Positions 1 through 7,649 of a DNA stretch of 21,891 bases are shown piece after piece; within the stretch, counting starts at the first letter, position 1, and every line of letters begins with the position of its first letter. The notes beneath the pieces are model-generated. The model did no database searches. It saw nothing but the letters and a program-made list of their open reading frames with translations, and had not been told where the DNA came from. This stretch comes from JBHENW01 sp046261875 (GTDB taxonomy: Bacteria; Acidobacteriota; Thermoanaerobaculia; UBA5066; Gp7-AA6): positions 1 to 21,891 of the forward strand of contig JBHENW010000003.1 in NCBI GenBank assembly GCA_046261875.1. The letters are read 5' to 3'. The position numbers were made by a program, and so were the translations under genes.

Positions 1-1
1 G

Positions 2-949
2 ATCAGTTACCTGGGTGTGACGATCGGCCGTGCGCCGAAAGGCCTTACCTCGAGGTCCAGCGAGGCGGACTTCGATCGTTATTTCACCAACAAGAACTGG
101 TACCCCGTCGGCACCTTCGACGAGACGCAGGACGGCATCGGGAACCCGGTGGTGAACCAGCCGCTCTTTCGACAGGACCTCGCGGCGCCCTGGAGCAGCA
201 GCGCCGAATTCCGCTTCCTCGACAACATTTCCAACGGCTCATACACCCAGAATCTGGACCCGACAATACTCGTGACCGCCGATGGCCGCGCCTTCGCGCG
301 CGAGGTTGCCGGCCCCCTCGGAATGATGATGACCCGCGGCTATGCGCGCATCCTCGAGCAGACCGAAGTCACGGGCTATCCGTACGTCCGGGCGCGGGTG
401 GGCGGGAAGATCGGGAGCGACGAGACCCAGGTGCGCCGGCGCGTAGATGACAAGAGGCTCTTCGACATGAGCGCCTACATCAGCCAGTTGCCAGCCCCTC
501 GCGGCGCTAGCGTCGATCCGGCGATGTCAGCGCAGGGGCGCGAGGTCTTCCGGCGCAACTGCACTGCGTGTCACAACGTCGACCAGTCGAAGCCTGTCCC
601 GCCGCTGATCGTGAGCCTCGGGCAGCTCTGGCCGGCCTACCGCCCCATCGTCCTGATGCCGCGTGTAAAGACGCTCAGTCCTGTTCAGAATTCGCCGGGA
701 ATCTATGACGACAAGCTTATCATCGCGGACGCTAGCAAGCGTGGCGACCCGAAAGGCATCCCGATGCCCCTCCTCCTCGACCTAGCACGCAAGCGAATGT
801 TCCTGCACGATGCCTCGGTTCACGGGATGGAGTCGCTGTTCGACCCACGCCGCGGTGCGCGAGAACCGCACCCGTTCTACATTATCGATCCGAACAGTCG
901 CGCGGATCTGATCGCCTTCCTGAGGGGGCTCGACACCGGCGCACGTTAG
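2..949 (+). CDS. c-type cytochrome (cytochrome c peroxidase / di-heme oxidoreductase-like), 5'-truncated
   Basis: The reading frame is open to the left window edge, so the N-terminus, any signal peptide and any further haem sites lie outside. A GTG at 17 is an internal codon unless shown otherwise. One haem attachment motif, CTACH, is encoded at 560-574. It sits in a typical cytochrome c domain context (REVFRRNCTACHNVDQ). The C-terminal stretch has FLHDASVHGMESLFDP, then HPFYI, then RADLIAFLRGLDT. In di-heme peroxidase-like proteins this pattern is '(F/L)HDGS..TLE..DP..(H)PF....ERADLIAFLRSL'. The protein is therefore expected to be periplasmic and to carry electrons or act as an oxidoreductase; its substrate cannot be told. 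The third-codon positions look less GC-rich than in the genes to the right, which may point to a separate origin. The gene stops (TAG) only a few bases before an integrase remnant on the other strand. Confidence 0.75.
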   Translation: MSYLGVTIGRAPKGLTSRSSEADFDRYFTNKNWYPVGTFDETQDGIGNPVVNQPLFRQDLAAPWSSSAEFRFLDNISNGSYTQNLDPTILVTADGRAFAREVAGPLGMMMTRGYARILEQTEVTGYPYVRARVGGKIGSDETQVRRRVDDKRLFDMSAYISQLPAPRGASVDPAMSAQGREVFRRNCTACHNVDQSKPVPPLIVSLGQLWPAYRPIVLMPRVKTLSPVQNSPGIYDDKLIIADASKRGDPKGIPMPLLLDLARKRMFLHDASVHGMESLFDPRRGAREPHPFYIIDPNSRADLIAFLRGLDTGAR

Positions 950-956
950 CGGGCAG

Positions 957-1142
957 GGGATGCCGCTTACGGTGGAAGAGGACGAAGCGGCGGACCCAGC
1001 CGACATATGCCTCTTCGGTCCGCAGACTGTAATGACGCGCGCGAACGGCGATCCGCAACTGGTCGAGCAAGCGAGGCTGTCCGCTCCCGCTGTCTTTGAG
1101 CGGTGCCCATGGCGGCGAAGAGGGCCGCGGAGGAAGGTCCAT
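957..1142 (-). pseudogene. N-terminal fragment of an integron-type tyrosine recombinase (IntI-like)
   Basis: Reading the - strand from an ATG at 1142 gives about 62 residues. They include LLDQLRIAVRARHYSLRTEE and AYVGWVRRFVLFHRKRHP. This is the N-terminal SAM-like core-binding domain of IntI/Xer-type integrases, whose usual form is 'LLDQ.R...R.RHYS.RTEEAYV.WIRRFI.FH.KRHP'. A purine-rich GGGAGGAG lies just before the ATG and could be its old ribosome site. Homology ends exactly after KRHP. The frame then runs into the antisense of the cytochrome 3' end, and the expected continuation and the catalytic R-H-R-Y domain are absent. It is therefore a dead remnant, not a functional recombinase. It lies directly downstream of imuB on the same strand, where dnaE2 is often found. 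Confidence 0.72.
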
Positions 1143-1170
1143 GCTCCTCCCTAATGTCTTGTTGCGTGCT

Positions 1171-2727
1171 TCAGTCGTACACGCCGTCGGCGTACCAGGC
1201 GGTGCCCGCGCGATTCCGATAGACCCGGTACAGCCCGCCGTCCGAAAGCTCGACGTCCCAATAGTCGCGGCTGGCCGGCGCCTCCGACCACCAGGCCTCC
1301 TCCAGAGACCACGGCCCGGCGGCGACACGGATGGAGCCCTGGATCTCGGGGCGCGGCGCGTCGTCGCCGTGACCGCCCACGGACTTCATGGAGACGAGCT
1401 GCAGCCGTGAGCCGGCTTCCCTGGTGATGACTTCCAGCTCCACGGGCGGGCGCAGGACCCGCACCGCGAGAAGGCCCCGGCCTCCCTTCGCCGGCTGCGG
1501 GATGCCGGGCGGGGCCGGCGGAGTGAAGTGAACCGACGCATAGCGCTCGGGGCGGTGGCCGTCCACGGTCCGGGGCGATCCGACGCGGTCGGCGCCGAGA
1601 AGAGACGCGAGGCGCGCGATCGTCGTCGCGAGACGGTCGGGCGAGAGCGCGGGCGCTCCGAAGAGCGTGAGCTGCGCGCGGCGCGGCTTGTCGGGATGTG
1701 CGGTAAAGGAGAACCCGGTCACGGGCGCGCCTGGCTGGCGCGCCTCGAGCTCCAGGCGAATCAGGGTCAGGAGGGTCTTCACGTCTCGCGTGGGGGCGGG
1801 GAGAGCGAGCCCACGCGCGTCGTGCCCTTCGGGATCGAGCTTCAGGGTGAGCTCGAGGCGCGCGCAGGCGAGCCCCTGCCGGTCCAGCCGTCCAGCCAGC
1901 CGTTCGAGCGCCGCGTTTGCCATGAAGAGAAACGGCTCGAGGTTGACGAGCGGCCAGTCGAGCTCGATGCCTTCCGTCAGCGCGAGCGGCGGGAACCGGG
2001 GCTCGAGCGGGCGGGGGTCCAGGCCCCGCGCAGTCTCGTGGAGCTGCCGGCCGATCTCGCCGAGCCGGCTCGCGACCTCGCCCTCCGGGAGCTTCGCCAG
2101 CTCGCCGATGGAACGGATGCCCCAGCGCTCGAGCGTTTCCGCCACTTCGATCTCCGGCGAGAGGCGGCCGAGGGGAAGCGGCGCCAGGAACTGCGCCTCT
2201 TCCCCCGCCGGCACGATGCGCGGCGTCTCCGGAAGCCCGGCGGCCACACGCGCGGCGAGTTTCGAGGCCGCGATCCCGACGCTCGCCGGCATCCCGCATT
2301 TTTCGACGGCGAGGATCACGGTCTGCGCGAATTCGCGTTCGCGGGGACGCGAAGGATCCGCATCCGCGGATCCGGCGAGTCCCGGCAGGCCTGCGAGGTC
2401 CAGGTACATGACGCCCTCTCCCGCGTCCTCGACGCGCGGCGAGAAGCCGTCGGCCACTTCGAGCAGCGCTTCCTGGGAGGCGCGCTCGCTCTCGGCGTCC
2501 CGCCCCTTCGCGATCAGGCGGGGATAGAGCGCGCGGGCCTGCGGCAGGGTGAGTCCGGGCCGGATCCCGGCTTTTCGCGCGGCGCGGGTCGCCGCGATGA
2601 CGCGCGCGGCGTTGCCGTTGCCCTCGCAGACGACGATCGCCTCCCCTTTGAGCTCCGGCTCGCTGCGCAGCCGCGCCGCGAGCGGGAAGAGCGGCACGCG
2701 AACGCATGCGATGCGGGAGGAGGACAT
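1171..2727 (-). CDS. imuB: ImuB-like Y-family polymerase homologue (mutasome hub)
   Basis: The 518-residue product has the Y-family (DinB/UmuC) fold order of ImuB, the non-catalytic scaffold of the ImuA-ImuB-DnaE2 damage-tolerance mutasome. The N-terminal strand reads IACVRVPLFPLAARL, where active Y-family enzymes have an acidic metal ligand; here it is Arg, consistent with ImuB being catalytically dead. GVMYLDLAGL (106-114) and ASVGIAASKLAARVAA (148-163) mark the palm. QLTLFG at 352-357 matches the beta-clamp binding pentapeptide (QLxLF), a known functional element of ImuB. The C-terminus, DYWDVEL...GTAWYADGVYD, is typical of bacterial ImuB proteins. It starts 3 bp after the imuA stop, so the two are co-transcribed and probably translationally coupled; its own Shine-Dalgarno is poor. 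No dnaE2 follows in this window. Confidence 0.9.
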   Translation of the reverse strand: MSSSRIACVRVPLFPLAARLRSEPELKGEAIVVCEGNGNAARVIAATRAARKAGIRPGLTLPQARALYPRLIAKGRDAESERASQEALLEVADGFSPRVEDAGEGVMYLDLAGLPGLAGSADADPSRPREREFAQTVILAVEKCGMPASVGIAASKLAARVAAGLPETPRIVPAGEEAQFLAPLPLGRLSPEIEVAETLERWGIRSIGELAKLPEGEVASRLGEIGRQLHETARGLDPRPLEPRFPPLALTEGIELDWPLVNLEPFLFMANAALERLAGRLDRQGLACARLELTLKLDPEGHDARGLALPAPTRDVKTLLTLIRLELEARQPGAPVTGFSFTAHPDKPRRAQLTLFGAPALSPDRLATTIARLASLLGADRVGSPRTVDGHRPERYASVHFTPPAPPGIPQPAKGGRGLLAVRVLRPPVELEVITREAGSRLQLVSMKSVGGHGDDAPRPEIQGSIRVAAGPWSLEEAWWSEAPASRDYWDVELSDGGLYRVYRNRAGTAWYADGVYD

Positions 2728-2730
2728 CGG

Positions 2731-3534
2731 TCACGCCGTAAGACGGATCGATTCGTTGGAGATCGCGACAGCCGGCGCACCCGAAGGGATCGCGTCGGGC
2801 AGGACCAGCGTCTCCGACACCGATCCTCCCGGACGCGAGTGGCTGTCTTTCTCCAGACGCAGCCGCGAGGTGATTCCGACGAGAAGGCGCGGCGACGCGC
2901 CGCCCCCCTGCCACCGCGTCTCGCCGGTTCCCGCGGAGAGGACGACTTCCGCCGCGATGCCGCTCATGCGGAAGGGGCTGGAGACGAGGAGCGCGGCGTC
3001 CTGCGTCTGGGCGGCGCGCGCCAGGCGCACCCACGCGGCATCCGGCGTGTACCTCTCTCCCCGCACCGGGGGCAGGCCGAGGTCGAGCACGACGAGGGGG
3101 AATCCGGTCGCCAGCAGCATCTCGGCGCTCGCCAGCGCGTCCTTCAATTTCCGCGGGCGCGCCCAGAAAAGGCAGCGCAGGTCCACGCCCGCCACCTCGG
3201 CGAGGGCGGGGTCAAGGTTCCCGCCGAGATCCACGAGCGCCGCCGCCTCGCCGCGGCTGGTCTGCGTCGCGAGCGCGGCGATGCCCAGGGAGAACCGTCC
3301 GCTCGACCGCCGCCCCACGAGCTCGACGAGTTTGCCCTTCGGCAACCCGTCCTGCAGGAGGCCGTCGAGGTACGCGGCGCCCGTCGGCAGCGGGACCCTG
3401 TGCTCGCTGCGCGAGGAAAGCTCCGAGGCCAGACGCAGCTTCCCTTCCAGTCCCGAGAGCAGCCCGCCGGGCTTCTTCGCATACCCCTTCCCCTCCAGGA
3501 GCTCTTCGAGAACCAGAGCCTGCGAGACGGTCAT
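2731..3534 (-). CDS. imuA: ImuA-like RecA-fold protein
   Basis: The 267-residue protein has the RecA/SulA-like layout of ImuA, the partner of ImuB in SOS mutagenesis. It has an N-terminal helical lead and a degenerate P-loop, GRRSSGRFSL (74-83), in place of GxxxxGKT. A VDLGGNLDP strand (101-109) corresponds to the RecA 'VD...fDP' segment, and a Walker-B-like LVVLDLG lies at 147-153. The P-loop lacks the invariant Lys, so ATP hydrolysis is doubtful; ImuA proteins are often degenerate here. The start is supported by a strong GGAGG six bases before the ATG. It is the first gene of an imuA-imuB unit with its own promoter upstream. Family-level assignment is good, and imuB directly after it strengthens the call. 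Confidence 0.82.
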   Translation of the reverse strand: MTVSQALVLEELLEGKGYAKKPGGLLSGLEGKLRLASELSSRSEHRVPLPTGAAYLDGLLQDGLPKGKLVELVGRRSSGRFSLGIAALATQTSRGEAAALVDLGGNLDPALAEVAGVDLRCLFWARPRKLKDALASAEMLLATGFPLVVLDLGLPPVRGERYTPDAAWVRLARAAQTQDAALLVSSPFRMSGIAAEVVLSAGTGETRWQGGGASPRLLVGITSRLRLEKDSHSRPGGSVSETLVLPDAIPSGAPAVAISNESIRLTA

Positions 3535-3563
3535 GCGTCACCTCCCCCGAAGGGGAAACCGTC

Positions 3564-3592
3564 ACGTTAGGCGTTAAAAAGGCGTAAGTCAA
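3564..3592 (-). promoter_or_regulatory. Candidate imuAB promoter with direct-repeat operator
   Basis: On the - strand there is a -35-like TTGACT (3587-3592), a 17-base spacer and a -10-like TAACGT (3564-3569). The spacer contains a direct repeat of ACGCCT with an 11-base period, about one helical turn (on the + strand GGCGT at 3570-3574 and 3581-3585). It lies about 30 bp before the imuA start. imuAB genes are normally SOS-controlled, so the repeat could be the regulator's site, but it is not a LexA box of the E. coli or Bacillus type. Confidence 0.5.
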
Positions 3593-3636
3593 TGACATGA
3601 TAACTCCCAGCCCTCCATATAGATACGGAATCCGAG

Positions 3637-6600
3637 CTAAGCGACGAGGACCTGCCGCCGCGTGGTCGGCGCGACGCGCTCGTCGGGAGTCAGGATCCCG
3701 CGGAAGTTCAGGGGATCCGCGGCCGAGACGAGGACGCCAGCCGGGTCCGCGTCCGACCGCGACCGGCGCCGCACGGCGCGCAGCAGCTCGATCGCTTCGG
3801 GCAGAGCGTACTGGTCGCCGTCGAAGCCGGCCACGAAGCGCCCGCCACGCATCTCTCCGCGCGCTTCCAGAACGCGCAGGCTCCGGGCGATCTCGCGCCA
3901 CGGCAGGGGCTGCTTCTCGCGCGCGAGCGTCCGGCGGAAGACGACGCCGGTCCGCCGCAGCAGCCGCCGCGCGATGAACTCGGCCGAAGGCGCCGTTGCG
4001 GAGTCGCGGCGCACGACGCTCCACCGGCCCGCCGACAAGCCACCGTGCCGCCGCCGCCACGACGGCACGATGAACCACCGCAGCCCGCTGAAAGAGTCGC
4101 ATGTGACCCGGCCCAGCCGGATGAGCTCCGTCAGCCCGTCTTCCACGAGGGTCGCCTCGCGTTTCGTCGCGCGGAGGATCTCCTGGAAGAACATCGCGCC
4201 GCCGCGGGACAGCGCGTCGTGCACGGCCGCGGCCACGTCGGAGAGCTCGGGGCCCGGGATCGCCGACGCGAGCGCGGTCCACTCTTCGAGGTCCTGGCGC
4301 ATCACGAGGCACACGGGCGTCCGCCGGATCGGTCCCGAGCCGGCGGTCCAGAGACGCGCCCATGCGACCTCGCCGGAGAGCGTGAGCTGGTCCAGCCATT
4401 CCCGCTTGTAGCCGCGCACGCGCGCCGGCAGGACGTTGCCCTCCCAGCGCGCCGCGGGGATCTCGAAGCCGGCGAGCTGCGCAACGACGTGAGCGACCCC
4501 GGAGGGCCCTTCGAGCTTGTGGTCGGGATCGACGTGCTGCCAGCAGGAAAGGAACCGGAGGAAGTCCGCCGCCGTGACGGGCTCGATCTCGCGGCGCAGC
4601 CGCTCCATGGTGTAGCGATGGATGCGGGAGAGGAGGCGCCGGTCGCACCAGGCCTCGCGGCCGGCGATGCGCGTGCGCAGCACCGCGCCTTCCGTCTCGA
4701 GCGCGATCAGGAGCGAACGCTCCTCGCCTGTAGGGCCGACTTCGATGGGGCCGAGCGCTTCCATCCGGCCTCGCATCACGGCCTTCGGGTCCCGCGTCGC
4801 TTCCACGGCGAACCACCGACCCCGCTCGAGGACGACGCGGCGGGTCCGCTCGAGGTTTTCCAGCCACGGCTGCCACGCGCTCCCCTCCTCGGCCGTGACG
4901 TATCCCATCCAGAGGAGCGCCTCGTGGACCTCCTCGGCGTCCGCCGGCTGCGGCCAGGCTTCCTCGCGGACCCGCTCGATCGCGTCGGCGTCCAGGTTGC
5001 CGAGCTCGTCGGCCGTTCGGACGTCGAGGACCCGCCGCGACATGACCGCGTGCGTTCGCCTCTCTTCGAGCGGCGCGTCGTCGAGGAATGTGTACGGCTG
5101 CGAGGAGAGGATCCCGCGCGCGAAGGCCGAGGGCTCGACGGTGTCGATGGCGATCCGCTCGATCGAGCCGTCCTTCAAGCCGCGCAGCACCTCGAGGAAT
5201 CCCTCGACGTCCATCGCCTCGGTCAGGCAGTCCTCGATCGTCTGGGCGACGATGGGGTGATCCATCGGCACCGGGATTGGGCCGCCGGGGAGCGTCTCGG
5301 GGCAGGCGAGGACCTGCGGGAAGGCGGCGGCGAGCAGGTCGTTCGCGCGCATGCGCAGGATCGGCGGCGGGATGCGCTTGCCCCCTCGCGACCGCTCGAG
5401 CATCAGTGAGCGCTGCACGTTCCAGCGCCAGCGCGTCTCGAACATCGGGGCCGGCAACAGCGCCTGTATGAGCACGTCCCGCGCCGTGGCGGGGTTCAGG
5501 TAATCGAAGACCTCCTCCAGCGGGAAGCTGTGCTGGGCGCCGAGGGAGAGGACGATCGCTTCCTCGTTGGCCGCCGCCTGGAGCTCGAAGCCGAAGCCGA
5601 CGCAGAACTTCTTGCGCAGCGCGAGGCCGAACGCCCGGTTGATGCGCGACCCGAAGGGCGCGTGCACGACGAGCTGCATGCCCCCGCTCTCGTCGAAGAA
5701 GCGCTCCAGGATGACGCGCTTCTGAGTCGGGACGGCGCCGAGCGCCTCGCGCCCCGCCGCCACGTAGTCGGCGATCTGCACGGCGGCCCCTTCGGGCAGG
5801 GCGTCCCCGCACTCCGCGCGGAGGAAGGCCGCCGGAGCGGCTCCGGCCTCCATGGACTCCTCTCGCAGCGCGGCGATCCCCGACGCGAGCTCCCGCGTGC
5901 GGCCGGGGCCCTCGCCGAGCCAGAAGGGGATCGTCGGGGGCTGGCCTTTCGCGTCGGCCACCCGCACGACGCCCGACTCGACCCGGAGGATCCGCCAGGA
6001 GGTGTTGCCGAGCTGGAAGATGTCCCCTTTGTTCGACTCGATTGCCCAGTCCTCGTTGACGGTCCCCACGAGCACGCCCTCCGGCTCCAGGCGCACCTGG
6101 TAGTCGGCGGTGTCCGGGATCGCGCCACCGGAAAGCAGCGCCGCGAGCCGCGCGCGCCGCGTGGCGCGCAGGCGGCCATTGACGCCGTCGCGGTGAAGGA
6201 GAGCGCGCCGCCCACCGCTGTGGAGCGCGACGATGCGGTCGAAGTCGTCCCGCGAGACGTCGCGATAAGGCCAGGCGCCGCGGGAGAGGGCGAAGAGCGC
6301 GTCCTCTTCGTAGGGCTGCGCGACGCAGGCCGCGACGATCTGCTGCGCGAGGATGTCCAGCGGCCTCGGCGGAACGGGCGTGCGATCCAGGACCGAGCCC
6401 GCGATGCAGCGCAGGATCGCCGCGCCCTCGACGAGCTCGTCCAGAGTCAGCGGGAAGAGGCGCCCCTTGGGGACCTTCCGCAGGGCATGGCCGGAGCGGC
6501 CGACGCGCTGGAGAAACGTCGCGATCGAGCGGGTCGCGCCGATCTGGACGACGAGATCCACGTCCCCGATGTCGATGCCGAGCTCGAGCGACGCCGTGGC

Positions 6601-7557
6601 GACGAGGGCGCGGAGCTTGCCGCTCTTCAACCGCTCTTCGGCGTCCAGGCGCCGCTCGCGCGAAAGGCTCCCGTGGTGGCTCGTCACGGCGTCCTCGCCG
6701 AGAAGATTCGTGAGCTGCCCGGCGATCCGCTCCGCCATCTTGCGCGTGTTGACGAAAACCAGGGTCGTCCGGTGCTCCTGCACGAGTGTGGCCACGCGCG
6801 CGTAGATCTCTTCCCACTGCTCGTGCGAGCAGACCGTGGAGAGCGGCGAGGGCGGGACCTCCACGGCGAGGTCAAGCCGGCGGAAGGTGCCCGCGTCCAC
6901 GAGCCCGCACTCGCGTCCCGGGCCGACGAGGAACCGGCCGACCTCCTCCAGCGGCTTCTGCGTCGCCGACAGTCCGACGCGCTGGACCGGGCGCCCGGTC
7001 AGCTCTTCGAGCCGCTCGAGCGAAAGAGCCAAATGGCTGCCTCGCTTGTCGCGAACGAGGGCGTGGATCTCGTCCACGATGACCGTCTCGACGGTGCGCA
7101 GGATCCCGCGCCCGCTGTCGCTCGTCAGGAGCAGGTAGAGCGACTCGGGCGTCGTCACGAGGATGTGCGGCGGCCGGCGAGCCATGGCCCCGCGCTCGGA
7201 CTGCGGCGTGTCCCCCGTGCGGACGAGGACGCGCACTTCGGGAAGCGACGGGTCGGCCTCGCGAATCTCCGCGAGAGGCCCCTGCAGGTTCTTCTGCACG
7301 TCGTTGGAGAGCGCGCGCAGGGGCGACACGTAGAGCACACGCGTCGCGTCATCGAGCGCCTCTCCCCGGCGGAAAAGCGAGTCGATCGCCGACAGGAAGG
7401 CGGCGAGCGTCTTGCCCGAGCCGGTCGGCGCCGCGATGAGCGCGTGGCGGCCGGCGCGGATCAGCGGCCAGCCTTCGACCTGGGGCGGCGTCGGCTCGCC
7501 GAGCCGCGAAGAGAACCAGGCCGCGATCGCCGGGTGGAAGGAGGCCAGGGAAGTCAC
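3637..7557 (-). CDS. lhr: Lhr-family ATP-dependent 3'-5' DNA helicase (long form)
   Basis: The product is a superfamily 2 helicase of about 1306 residues. Motifs from the chosen start: Walker A APTGSGKT (43-50), motif Ia PLRAL, TPESL (136-140), DEIH (162-165), SAT (197-199), LELGIDI, and motif VI QRVGRSGH (350-357). The later Lhr core region carries INRAFGLALRKKFCVGFGFE. The C-terminus, LRRTGVVFRR...EIARSLRVLEARGEMRGGRFVAGF, is the winged-helix part typical of long bacterial Lhr. E. coli and mycobacterial Lhr are somewhat longer (about 1500 residues). Lhr unwinds 3'-tailed DNA and RNA:DNA duplexes. I chose GTG at 7557 because AGAGGA lies five bases upstream and family members start close to 'FHPA..W'; an in-frame GTG at 7575 is possible but has no Shine-Dalgarno. 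It lies upstream of imuAB on the same strand, with a gap of about 100 bp. Confidence 0.93.
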   Translation of the reverse strand: MTSLASFHPAIAAWFSSRLGEPTPPQVEGWPLIRAGRHALIAAPTGSGKTLAAFLSAIDSLFRRGEALDDATRVLYVSPLRALSNDVQKNLQGPLAEIREADPSLPEVRVLVRTGDTPQSERGAMARRPPHILVTTPESLYLLLTSDSGRGILRTVETVIVDEIHALVRDKRGSHLALSLERLEELTGRPVQRVGLSATQKPLEEVGRFLVGPGRECGLVDAGTFRRLDLAVEVPPSPLSTVCSHEQWEEIYARVATLVQEHRTTLVFVNTRKMAERIAGQLTNLLGEDAVTSHHGSLSRERRLDAEERLKSGKLRALVATASLELGIDIGDVDLVVQIGATRSIATFLQRVGRSGHALRKVPKGRLFPLTLDELVEGAAILRCIAGSVLDRTPVPPRPLDILAQQIVAACVAQPYEEDALFALSRGAWPYRDVSRDDFDRIVALHSGGRRALLHRDGVNGRLRATRRARLAALLSGGAIPDTADYQVRLEPEGVLVGTVNEDWAIESNKGDIFQLGNTSWRILRVESGVVRVADAKGQPPTIPFWLGEGPGRTRELASGIAALREESMEAGAAPAAFLRAECGDALPEGAAVQIADYVAAGREALGAVPTQKRVILERFFDESGGMQLVVHAPFGSRINRAFGLALRKKFCVGFGFELQAAANEEAIVLSLGAQHSFPLEEVFDYLNPATARDVLIQALLPAPMFETRWRWNVQRSLMLERSRGGKRIPPPILRMRANDLLAAAFPQVLACPETLPGGPIPVPMDHPIVAQTIEDCLTEAMDVEGFLEVLRGLKDGSIERIAIDTVEPSAFARGILSSQPYTFLDDAPLEERRTHAVMSRRVLDVRTADELGNLDADAIERVREEAWPQPADAEEVHEALLWMGYVTAEEGSAWQPWLENLERTRRVVLERGRWFAVEATRDPKAVMRGRMEALGPIEVGPTGEERSLLIALETEGAVLRTRIAGREAWCDRRLLSRIHRYTMERLRREIEPVTAADFLRFLSCWQHVDPDHKLEGPSGVAHVVAQLAGFEIPAARWEGNVLPARVRGYKREWLDQLTLSGEVAWARLWTAGSGPIRRTPVCLVMRQDLEEWTALASAIPGPELSDVAAAVHDALSRGGAMFFQEILRATKREATLVEDGLTELIRLGRVTCDSFSGLRWFIVPSWRRRHGGLSAGRWSVVRRDSATAPSAEFIARRLLRRTGVVFRRTLAREKQPLPWREIARSLRVLEARGEMRGGRFVAGFDGDQYALPEAIELLRAVRRRSRSDADPAGVLVSAADPLNFRGILTPDERVAPTTRRQVLVA

Positions 7558-7580
7558 AGAGATCCTCTTTACCACGGTCG

Positions 7581-7593
7581 CACGGTCGTTCGT
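7581..7593 (+). promoter_or_regulatory. Candidate TetR-type operator half-element upstream of the MATE gene
   Basis: CACGGTCGTTCGT here differs at only two positions from CACGACCGTTCGT, the reverse strand of 9997-10009 in the tetR promoter. It lies between the divergent lhr and MATE starts, just upstream of the MATE promoter candidate. A role as operator is inferred from the similarity alone. Confidence 0.35.
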
Positions 7594-7623
7594 TTGGGTT
7601 GCGCGGCGGGGTCCGACTATGAT
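7594..7623 (+). promoter_or_regulatory. Candidate promoter for the MATE-ppk2 unit
   Basis: TTGGGT (7594-7599), an 18-base spacer and TATGAT (7618-7623) form a sigma-70-like pair; the -10 matches five of six consensus bases, the -35 only three. It lies 26 bases before the MATE start codon in the 92-bp divergent gap with lhr. Confidence 0.4.
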
Positions 7624-7649
7624 CCGGCGGCCTCACGGCGGGAAATCCC

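Noticed and set aside
1141..1170. GTTGCGT-like core near the integrase remnant as a possible att site
   Set aside because: A single GTTRRRY-like match without the paired inverted cores and stem of an attC or attI is not evidence of a recombination site.
1528..3570. 680-codon open frame on + antisense to imuAB
   Set aside because: It has low-complexity Arg/Gly/Ala-rich translation, no recognisable domain, and mirrors the codon pattern of imuA/imuB; long antisense frames are expected at this GC content.
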